Source of the DNA: an uncultured Gemmatimonadota bacterium
GTDB taxonomy: Bacteria; Gemmatimonadota; Gemmatimonadetes; Gemmatimonadales; GWC2-71-9
DNA: 5,307 nucleotides
Assembly: GCA_913009915.1 (NCBI GenBank)
Contig: CAJVYZ010000233.1
Location: 1 to 5,307 of the forward strand
Direction of reading: 5' to 3'
Under the pieces are notes generated by a model, which had not been told where the DNA came from, ran no database searches, and worked only from the letters and a program-made list of their open reading frames with translations. Made by a program: the position numbers and the translations under genes. This document shows positions 1-5,307 of the stretch, piece by piece. Every line of letters begins with the position of its first letter. The first letter of the stretch is position 1.

Positions 1-37
1 CATTTAGTTATTGTTTTTATTTTCTTTTTTTTTTTTT
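1..37. other. Non-genomic low-complexity read tail outside the adapter
   Basis: This is an A/T-only stretch apart from a few bases, ending in a run of 13 T (25-37) directly against the outer end of the P7 adapter. On the opposite strand it reads adapter followed by poly(A) and then noisy sequence, which is what an Illumina instrument produces when it reads past the end of a short library molecule. It has nothing in common with the GC-rich insert and should be trimmed. Confidence 0.93.
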
Positions 38-103
38 CAAGCAGAAGACGGCATACGAGATATATCAGTGTGACTGGAGTTCAGACGTGTGCTCTTCCGA
101 TCT
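38..103 (-). other. Illumina TruSeq P7 index adapter (artefact)
   Basis: Bases 38-61 are the P7 flow-cell sequence (CAAGCAGAAGACGG... ending GAGAT). Bases 62-69 are the index, ATATCAGT, which reads ACTGATAT on the other strand and matches TruSeq index 25 as I remember it. Bases 70-103 are the read-2 primer region ending GCTCTTCCGATCT. The whole 66-base block is the exact reverse complement of 5229-5294. It is synthetic and was assembled because reads were not trimmed. It also encodes adapter peptides such as GVQTCALPI, which are common contaminants in protein databases. Confidence 0.99.
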
Positions 104-1672
104 ATGTTGGCGCAAGCCGACGCCGATCGGCTGCAGACCATCATGTTCGAAGTACTCGACTTGGTGGCGTTAGGCCAACTCGAAACGGTGCCTCAACGTG
201 TCGCGGAGATGGACTCCCTGAGGATCATGTTCGACGCCCGGCTCACCCGTGCCCAGATCGAGGGCATCAAGGACCTGCAAGCTCGGCGTGGGACGCTGGC
301 GGATACCTCGCGTGAAGCGCTGACCGCGTTGGGGATATGGCTGGTGGTGGGCCTCATCGGCCTGCCCGTCATCTGGGTCATCGCCCGTCAGCGGATTTGG
401 CAGCCGCTTTCGCGCCTCGAGGAGGGACTCGCTCGAGTCGCCCAGGGTGACTTGCGGGTGCAACTGTCCGTGCGGCGGTTCGACGAAGTCGGCCGCTTGG
501 CCAGCCACTTCAACTCGATGACTGGCATCCTGCAGCAGCGGGCGGAGGAACAGGGACGGTTTGCCGCCGCGGGACAGTTGATCGCCGGCGTAGCCCATGA
601 GGTCAACAACCCGCTCATGGCCATCGCGGCCATGGGCGAGACGCGGTTGGAAGACCCGGCGCTGCCCCCCGAACAACGTGCCGAGCTGAGACACATCGTG
701 CGCCAAGCCAGACGCGCGGGCCGGCTGCTGTCGGGACTTCTCCGGTTCGTCCGGGTGGATTCGAGTGGCCTCGACTCAGCCGACCTCAACAGAGTGTGCC
801 GGGACGCGGTCGACCTGGTGTCCTATCGGTTCGGTCACGAGGACATCACCCTCGATGCCCGGTATGCCGTGGACCTCCCGTATGCCAAGGGCGACCCCGC
901 GCGCATCGAACAGGTGGTGGTGAACCTCATAAGCAACGCCCTGGACGCCCTGCAATACGTCGACTCGCCACGGCTCGTCACCATCAACACCTACGCCCTC
1001 GATGACCAAGTGTGCCTGGCGATCGAGGACAACGGTCCCGGCATCTCCGCGGAGTTGCAGCGGAGTCTGTTTCATCCGTTCACTTCCACCAAGGGCAAGG
1101 AGGGCACGGGACTCGGGCTCTACATCTCCCGGCAGATCGTCCGCGACCTCGCCGGAGATCTCGTCTTTGAAGCAGTGGGGCAGGGGGCGCGGTTCGTCAT
1201 CTCGTTGCCTGCGTCAACCGAGGCCGTCGAGCATCAGGCTACCCAATCACCGCCGCAACCGCTGCCACGGGTGGCTACGCTGAAAGGACTCCGGGTGTTG
1301 GTGGTGGACGACGAAGAGGGCATCCGTATTCCGCTGGCCAAATTTCTGGGCAGGCGCGGGGCCCACACCATTCAAGCGGTAGACGGCGTGGATGCCCTCG
1401 ACAAGCTCGAGCACCATGAGGTGGACGCCATCCTCGCCGACTTGAAGATGCCGCGTATGGACGGTGTGGCGTTGTACCGCGCCCTGTTGGAAAATCGGCC
1501 GGAACTCGCCGACCGCGTCATCTTCCTGACCGGCGATCTGGCGCAAATGGAAGAAGGACCCGGGGCCGACTTCGACCGCCGGCGCGTGCTCATCAAGCCG
1601 GTGAAGCTTGCGGACGTGGAGCAAAGCCTGCAACAGTTTTGTGTCGCGCCACCGGCCGACTCGCCGGCCTAG
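104..1672 (+). CDS. Hybrid sensor histidine kinase with C-terminal receiver domain, 5'-truncated
   Basis: This is a membrane sensor kinase that autophosphorylates on histidine and passes the phosphate to its own receiver domain. Numbering counts the codon at 104 as residue 1. Residues 1-72 look like the tail of a helical extracytoplasmic sensor. Residues 73-94 are a hydrophobic membrane helix. A HAMP linker follows (about 95-147, with Pro101 and DEVG at 127-130). Next come HisKA with the H-box AHEVNNPL (phospho-His165), then HATPase_c with the N-box (Asn274, Asn278), DNGPGI from 309, FHPFTSTK from 323 and GTGLGL at 334-339. The receiver has the acidic pair D402/D403, phospho-acceptor D446 in ADLKMPRMDG, T476 and K498, so both signalling modules look catalytically intact. 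The H-box resembles the DctB/NtrB-type kinases. The ATG at 104 directly abuts the adapter and is almost certainly an internal codon: the usual first membrane helix and most of the sensor are missing. The signal is unknown. Its TAG stop overlaps the stop of the convergent oxidoreductase gene. Confidence 0.93.
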   Translation: MLAQADADRLQTIMFEVLDLVALGQLETVPQRVAEMDSLRIMFDARLTRAQIEGIKDLQARRGTLADTSREALTALGIWLVVGLIGLPVIWVIARQRIWQPLSRLEEGLARVAQGDLRVQLSVRRFDEVGRLASHFNSMTGILQQRAEEQGRFAAAGQLIAGVAHEVNNPLMAIAAMGETRLEDPALPPEQRAELRHIVRQARRAGRLLSGLLRFVRVDSSGLDSADLNRVCRDAVDLVSYRFGHEDITLDARYAVDLPYAKGDPARIEQVVVNLISNALDALQYVDSPRLVTINTYALDDQVCLAIEDNGPGISAELQRSLFHPFTSTKGKEGTGLGLYISRQIVRDLAGDLVFEAVGQGARFVISLPASTEAVEHQATQSPPQPLPRVATLKGLRVLVVDDEEGIRIPLAKFLGRRGAHTIQAVDGVDALDKLEHHEVDAILADLKMPRMDGVALYRALLENRPELADRVIFLTGDLAQMEEGPGADFDRRRVLIKPVKLADVEQSLQQFCVAPPADSPA

Positions 1673-3297
1673 CCATCGGGCAGCGTCGCGCGATATGCCC
1701 GCGCCGCTGCCTGCCGCGTCCCGTCATCCCAACCCATCTCCCCGGCCATGAGCCCGGCCGCCGCTTCGACGGCCGCGCGTCCCCCATCCTCGGTTTCCCA
1801 GCGAATGTGCAGCCGCCGGGTCAACACGTCATCCACGGTAGTCACCAACTCGCGCCGGACGCAGTGCACCACCTCGGCTAGGACCGCCGGGTGGTTGGGG
1901 TGGAGCGGTGCCATCAGGTCACGCCGGTCGCGGCACAGGTTGTACACCGCGGCAGCCTCGGTGCCGAAGGTCTCGAGCAGGTGTTCTACCGTCTCCGGGG
2001 CAAGACCCAGGTCGAGTCCCGGTTGGCGGAGCGGGCTGATGTCTTGAGCCTCGCCTCCGGGAAGGGGATCCGACGCTGAAGAGTCGGACTCATGTTCCGA
2101 TCGGCTGCCCGACGCCCGCAGTGCCTCGATGACCGCGTCGACGGCTTCCTGGGCCATGACGTCATGATGTGCCGCCGATCCGCCTACCACGGTAATCAAC
2201 CCATGCGGGCCGATCTCGACGCAATGTCTACCACCACGGCGCCGGGAATGGTCGTTGCGCGCACCGATGTGGGCGTCGATGTAGCTCCAGGTGAAATGGA
2301 TGTCGTCTCGTGTGAGCCTGGCGTTGGGAAAACTGGCGTTGACCGAGCGCAGTAGGTAGACGATGTCCTCGTCCGTTGCCCCGGGTGCGTCGGCGTCCTC
2401 GACTTCGGTAACGCTGGGGCCGATCACACTGCGGTCGGCCCACGGAACGATGTAGATGAGACGCCCGTCCAGCGGGCTCTCGATGGCCATCGCATGCCGG
2501 TGCCCGACGCGGGCACTGGGGACGGCAAGGTACGCGCTCTGCCTGAGGGCCAGGAGTGGGTCACCGGAGTCGCTCTCGAATCGGCGAATGGAATCGATCC
2601 ACAGGCCGGTGGCGTTGACCACCGCGCCCGCCCGAACCCGTCCCGTCTTGCCACTCACGCTATCCCGCACGGCGGCACCACGAATCTTGCCGTCGGCGAG
2701 ATCGAGCGACTCGACCGCCGTATAGCTGGCGACCACGGCTCCGTGGCGCGCGGCCGACCGGGCTGTGGCCACGGCCAACCGGGTCCCGTCGTACAGCGCG
2801 TCCTGGTACCAGGCGCCGCCAACCAGGCCCCGATCGCGGAGCAGCGGCTCCAGCGCCAACAGGCTACGCTTGCCGAGGAGGCGGTGCCGTCGCACATTCC
2901 TGAACAGACCCGCCCACTGGCGGTAAAGCACCCCCGATACCAGGTGCCACCGGGAGGCCTTGCCGTGTTGCTGGATGGGAAAGATGAACGGAGTAGGACG
3001 AACGAGGTGCGGAGCCATGGCCTGGAACGCGAGTCGTTCCCGGGTCGGCGCCAACCGCAGGCGGAGGGTACCCTGGTCCCAGTATTGAAGGCTCCCGTAC
3101 ACCAGACGGTTCGACGGCGCCATGCGGCCGCCGCCCAGGTCGCTCCGGTCCACCAGAATGGTGCTGAGGCCCCGTGCCGCGGCCTCCCGGGCGATGCCGC
3201 TCCCCGTGAGGCCGCCACCTATCACCAGCAGGTCGACAGGCTGGGCCGGCAGATCCTCTACCGGCACGCGCCGTGAGGGCATTCCCCTAGTGTCCAT
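1669..3297 (-). CDS. GlpD-family FAD-dependent oxidoreductase with divergent substrate site
   Basis: This 542-residue protein has the two-domain layout of aerobic glycerol-3-phosphate dehydrogenase, a flavoprotein that feeds electrons to quinone at the membrane. Seen: the FAD dinucleotide motif GGGLTGSG (27-34), the strand end VD (49-50), VVNATGLW (226-233), YIVPW (282-286), LTRDDI (328-333), VVGG (370-373), and a C-terminal DAO_C-like helical domain (about 428-535, with EVVHCVRREL and DDVLTRRL). A polar Ser/Asp/Glu-rich linker (about 394-422) joins the domains. Length is close to the family norm of about 500-560. By comparison with E. coli GlpD from memory, substrate-contacting positions differ: GGLRY reads GSLQY (Gln71), KGSH reads QSAY (Tyr256), GVRPL reads YIDAH (Asp341), and GGKLTTYR reads GGSAAHHD (Ser374). 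FAD binding is therefore expected, but glycerol-3-phosphate oxidation is doubtful and no symbol is assigned. The start at 3297 is chosen because GGAGGAGGAGG ends 7 nt before that ATG; an ATG at 3282 is the alternative. Both ends overlap neighbouring genes. Confidence 0.9.
   Translation of the reverse strand: MDTRGMPSRRVPVEDLPAQPVDLLVIGGGLTGSGIAREAAARGLSTILVDRSDLGGGRMAPSNRLVYGSLQYWDQGTLRLRLAPTRERLAFQAMAPHLVRPTPFIFPIQQHGKASRWHLVSGVLYRQWAGLFRNVRRHRLLGKRSLLALEPLLRDRGLVGGAWYQDALYDGTRLAVATARSAARHGAVVASYTAVESLDLADGKIRGAAVRDSVSGKTGRVRAGAVVNATGLWIDSIRRFESDSGDPLLALRQSAYLAVPSARVGHRHAMAIESPLDGRLIYIVPWADRSVIGPSVTEVEDADAPGATDEDIVYLLRSVNASFPNARLTRDDIHFTWSYIDAHIGARNDHSRRRGGRHCVEIGPHGLITVVGGSAAHHDVMAQEAVDAVIEALRASGSRSEHESDSSASDPLPGGEAQDISPLRQPGLDLGLAPETVEHLLETFGTEAAAVYNLCRDRRDLMAPLHPNHPAVLAEVVHCVRRELVTTVDDVLTRRLHIRWETEDGGRAAVEAAAGLMAGEMGWDDGTRQAAARAYRATLPDG
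3275..3279 (+). promoter_or_regulatory. Possible Shine-Dalgarno for the methyltransferase
   Basis: GAGGG lies 10 nt before the GTG at 3290. It sits inside the first codons of the opposite-strand oxidoreductase gene. This is the only purine-rich stretch upstream of the proposed start. Spacing is at the long end, and in GC-rich DNA such a match can occur by chance. Confidence 0.4.
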
Positions 3298-3847
3298 CCC
3301 ACCGCCTCCTCCTCCGGCCATCTCCCCACCAAGCGTCTGGTTCACCTGGCACGACTTCCTGGTGGGGCAGGGAACCAGGGTGCTCGACATCGGGTGCGGA
3401 GAAGGACGCCACAGTCTTGCCGCGGCCGAACGTGGGGCCGATGTCGTCGCCATCGATCGCGACACCAAACGGCTCGAGGCAGGGCGCGCCACGGCGGAAC
3501 AGCGCGGGCTGAACATCGACTGGCAGGCCATAGACCTGGAGGGCGATTGGCCCGATCTCGGAACCTTCGACATGGTCCTGATATTCAATTATCTCGACCG
3601 CGCTCGCTGGCCGAGGATCATCGACGCGGTAGCACCCGGAGGCACGCTGATGGTCGAGACGTTCTTGGTGGCGCAGCGCGACCTCGGCTGGGGCCCGAAG
3701 TCCGACGACCATCTGCTGCATCCGGGAGAACTGGCCCACCTGGTTTCGCCGTTGGAGATCTTTCATGGCCGAGAAGTGTTGGAGCCCGTCGATTCGGAAC
3801 GGTGGCGCGCTGTTGCCAGTGTCGTCGCCCAGCGGACGGCCGAGTAA
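3290..3847 (+). CDS. Class I SAM-dependent methyltransferase (small, TehB-like)
   Basis: This is a 185-residue soluble Rossmann-fold methyltransferase that transfers a methyl group from S-adenosylmethionine; the acceptor cannot be read from the sequence. Motif I is VLDIGCGEG (31-39). The acidic end of strand 2 is in VVAIDRD (52-58; Asp56 should bind the ribose). Asp82 in the QAIDLEG segment fits the adenine-side acidic residue. The strand-4 motif is FDMVLIFNYLDR (93-104), followed by APGGTLMVETF (115-125) and a C-terminal HLLHPGELAHLV segment (141-152). This pattern resembles the TehB-like / COG0500 small methyltransferases, which usually run about 180-200 residues, so the gene looks complete. 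The start is uncertain. GTG 3290 keeps the helix before motif I (VWFTWHDFL, 16-24) but overlaps the divergent oxidoreductase start and makes a run of six prolines (4-9) that is the complement of that gene's ribosome-binding site. GTG 3362 would remove the helix. The frame stays open further upstream but only as a shadow of the opposite gene. Stop is TAA. Confidence 0.85.
   Translation: MSIPPPPPPAISPPSVWFTWHDFLVGQGTRVLDIGCGEGRHSLAAAERGADVVAIDRDTKRLEAGRATAEQRGLNIDWQAIDLEGDWPDLGTFDMVLIFNYLDRARWPRIIDAVAPGGTLMVETFLVAQRDLGWGPKSDDHLLHPGELAHLVSPLEIFHGREVLEPVDSERWRAVASVVAQRTAE
3305..3315 (-). promoter_or_regulatory. Strong Shine-Dalgarno for the GlpD-like gene
   Basis: On the minus strand this reads GGAGGAGGAGG, ending 7 nt before the ATG at 3297. 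This is near-ideal strength and spacing and decides the start in favour of 3297 over the ATG at 3282. It lies wholly within the proposed coding sequence of the divergent methyltransferase, where it encodes the proline run on the plus strand. Confidence 0.75.
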
Positions 3848-3954
3848 CTCCGTGTATTCACTAACGCCTTCCCTCGTTGCTCAGGTCCCATTGGTGTCCT
3901 CGAATAACGCTCGGTCTGGCCCCTTGGGACAAGGTTCATACATCGTGGCCGGTC
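3848..3954 (+). other. 107-bp intergenic region before the thiolase
   Basis: This is the only non-coding stretch of any size in the insert. It is less GC-rich than the flanking genes in its first part and is the natural place for a thiolase promoter. I see no convincing -35/-10 pair, no sigma-54 element, no clear operator palindrome and no U-tailed terminator after the methyltransferase stop. The 20 bases before the thiolase ATG also lack a clear Shine-Dalgarno; a GGGACAAGG stretch (3926-3934) is too far upstream, about 20 nt. Confidence 0.6.
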
Positions 3955-5228
3955 ATGGCTGACTTCCTGAGTGGGCGCCGGGTCGCCATCGTGGACGGCG
4001 TGCGAACACCGTTTGCCAAGAGTGGGACCGTTCTCAAGGACGTACCGGCGGTCGCGCTCGCCCGCCACGCCACCAAGGCGCTTATCTACCGGACCGACCT
4101 TCGCGGCACCGAGGTGGACCAAGTGATATTCGGCCAGGTGATCCCCTCCGTGCTCACGCCCAATGTGGCCCGCGAAGTCAGTCTCCTGCCGCAGTTCCCC
4201 AAGACCATACCGGCCTACACCCTGAACCGTGCCTGTGCTTCGGCCGCCCAGGCCGTTACCTCAGGGGCAGACCAGATCGTCTTGAACCACGCCGATACCA
4301 TTATTGCGGGTGGCGCCGAGTCTCTGTCAGACATCCCCATCCTCCACTCCCGCCGCTTCAGCGAGATCTTGATGCAGGCCAGCAAGGCCAAGTCACTGGG
4401 ACAGCGTCTCAAGGCGCTGGCCGCCGTACGGCCCCGGGACCTGGTGCCGGTCACGCCGGCAATCGCCGAACCATCCACCGGCGAATCGATGGGACAATCG
4501 GCGGAGAAGATGGCCAAGGAGAACCATATCAGCCGGGAGGACCAGGACCGGGAGGCGCTGATGAGTCACCAGCGGGCTGCCCACGGAACCGGGAGCGGTG
4601 TCCTCACCCGTGAGATCGCCCCCTGGCTCGAAGGGCGGAACGCTCCCATTACCAGCGACAACGGCATCCGGGCCGACACCTCGCTCGAGGCGCTGGCCAA
4701 GCTCAGGCCGATATTCGACCGGCGCTACGGCAGCGTCACGGCCGGGAACTCCTCGCCCCTCACTGACGGCGCCGCCGCGGTGCTGCTGATGGAATCGAAC
4801 AAGGCCGTGGCGATGGGATACCGGCCGCTGGCCCTCATCCGGAGCTACGCCGTTGCCGCGGTCGATCCCGGTGGGCAACTCCTCATGGGACCCGCCTACG
4901 CCGTTCCGCGAGCCCTCGACCGGGCCGGCATCACCTGGCAGGATCTGGGAGCGGTGGAAATCCACGAAGCGTTCGCGGCCCAGGTGTTGTCGAACGTGCA
5001 GGCCTGGGCCTCTCAGGCGTGGGCCGACAAGCTTGGCCGGTCCGCGCCGGTGGGCGAGGTCGACTGGGATATCACCAACGTGTACGGCGGGTCCATCGCC
5101 ATCGGACACCCGTTCGGCGCCACCGGCGCGCGGCTGGTGACCACGCTCGCCAACGAAATGCAGCGGCGGGATGTCCAGTTCGGACTGATCTCCATCTGTG
5201 CCCAAGGGGGAATGGGGTTCGCCATGGT
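3955..5228 (+). CDS. fadI: Acetyl-CoA acyltransferase (FadI/HADHB-type beta-oxidation thiolase), 3'-truncated
   Basis: This enzyme cleaves 3-ketoacyl-CoA with free CoA to give acetyl-CoA and a shortened acyl-CoA, the last step of each beta-oxidation cycle. In FadI-type systems it works in a complex with a FadJ-like hydratase/dehydrogenase. The residues match the thiolase fold from end to end: GVRTPF (15-20), the nucleophile Cys94 in NRACASA, SHQRAA, KLRPIFDRRYGSVTAGNSSPLTDGAA in the middle, His337 in IHEAFAAQ, His385 in GHPFGATGAR, and the second catalytic Cys415 in ICAQGGMG. The match to E. coli FadI from memory includes FadI-typical stretches such as RLRDLMPVPPAVAE (here RPRDLVPVTPAIAE), which sets it apart from FadA and PhaA. 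Residues 1-424 plus two bases of codon 425 are genomic, after which the frame runs into adapter. FadI is about 436 residues, so only roughly 5-12 residues are missing. The start at ATG 3955 is the only ATG that gives a normal thiolase N-terminus; it lacks a good Shine-Dalgarno. No FadJ gene is visible; it could lie beyond the contig end. Confidence 0.93.
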
Positions 5229-5294
5229 AGATCGGAAGAGCACACGTCTGAACTCCAGTCACACTGATATATCTCGTATGCCGTCTTCTGCTTG
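5229..5294 (+). other. Illumina TruSeq P7 index adapter (artefact)
   Basis: The block begins AGATCGGAAGAGC (5229-5241), continues to 5262, carries index ACTGATAT at 5263-5270, and ends with the P7 sequence ATCTCG...CTGCTTG (5271-5294). It is the exact reverse complement of 38-103 with the same index, so both contig ends come from one library. It fuses in frame to the thiolase and adds a false tail that begins DRKSTRLNSSH. Confidence 0.99.
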
Positions 5295-5307
5295 AAAAAA
5301 AAAACAA
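5295..5307. other. Poly(A) read-through after the adapter
   Basis: Ten A followed by CAA directly after the adapter's outer end. This is the usual read-past-end signal and mirrors the poly(T) at 25-37. It is not genomic. Confidence 0.93.

Noticed and set aside
104..106. ATG directly after the adapter as the real kinase start
   Set aside because: It sits exactly at the adapter/insert junction, there is no upstream genomic sequence, and the protein would lack the first membrane helix and most of the sensor. It is best read as an internal codon of a truncated gene.
2494..3276. Plus-strand open frame of about 260 codons across the oxidoreductase gene
   Set aside because: It has no recognisable domain and lies antisense to a protein with clear FAD motifs; it is a GC-rich shadow.
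3122..3289. Upstream extension of the methyltransferase by about 56 residues
   Set aside because: The added residues are an Arg/Pro-rich shadow of the oxidoreductase N-terminus, and the family is normally about 180-200 residues, which GTG 3290 already gives.
3298..3588. Upstream extension of the GlpD-like protein by about 97 residues
   Set aside because: The frame is open, but the extension shows no domain, overlaps the methyltransferase core, and bypasses an ideal Shine-Dalgarno/ATG at 3297.
3885..3930. Possible hairpin GTCCCA...TGGGAC before the thiolase
   Set aside because: Only 6 bp of perfect stem around a 34-base loop, with no T-run and no extended pairing; expected by chance.
104..5228. 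A previously undescribed multi-gene system (defence, mobile element, biosynthetic cluster)
   Set aside because: The four genes are on alternating strands, belong to common families, and show no shared operon, repeats, integrase, nuclease or toxin-like partner. Only the altered GlpD-like active site stands out.
38..5294. 66-bp perfect terminal inverted repeats, as in a linear plasmid, phage or transposon
   Set aside because: Both copies are the Illumina TruSeq P7 adapter with index and adjoining poly(T)/poly(A); they are library artefacts.
4393..5307. Long minus-strand open frame (about 300 codons) across the thiolase gene
   Set aside because: It begins inside the adapter, carries the adapter peptide GVQTCALPI, and is antisense to a clear thiolase with all catalytic residues; high GC leaves such shadow frames open.

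Overview
This window is a metagenome-style contig of GC-rich bacterial DNA (roughly 60-65% G+C by eye) with sequencing-library adapter at both ends. Bases 38-103 and 5229-5294 are the two orientations of the Illumina TruSeq P7 index adapter, carrying the same 8-base index (ACTGATAT when read in the i7 orientation). Poly(T)/poly(A) read-through lies outside them. Only 104-5228 (about 5.1 kb) is biological. The outer genes are therefore cut by the assembly, not by any natural element end. The organism looks like a free-living heterotrophic bacterium with a compact genome; I cannot name a phylum from four genes.

Layout from left to right. (1) 104-1672, + strand: the C-terminal 522 residues of a membrane hybrid sensor histidine kinase (membrane helix, HAMP, HisKA, HATPase_c, receiver). 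(2) 1669-3297, - strand: a 542-residue FAD-dependent oxidoreductase of the GlpD (glycerol-3-phosphate dehydrogenase) family. It keeps the FAD-binding motifs but has replaced the residues that bind glycerol phosphate in canonical GlpD. (3) 3290-3847, + strand: a small class I SAM-dependent methyltransferase. (4) 3955-5228, + strand: a FadI/HADHB-type acetyl-CoA acyltransferase (beta-oxidation thiolase), complete except for its last few residues.

Packing is very tight. The kinase and the oxidoreductase converge on a shared palindromic CTAG in which each strand reads its own TAG stop. The oxidoreductase and the methyltransferase diverge from start codons that overlap by about 8 bp, so the Shine-Dalgarno of one lies inside the coding sequence of the other. 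The only real intergenic space is the 107 bp before the thiolase.

The genes do not form an obvious single pathway. The oxidoreductase and thiolase both suggest lipid or glycerol-type carbon metabolism, but they are on opposite strands and not in one operon. I found no mobile element, CRISPR array, RNA gene or defence system. The most interesting biological point is the altered active site of the GlpD-like protein.
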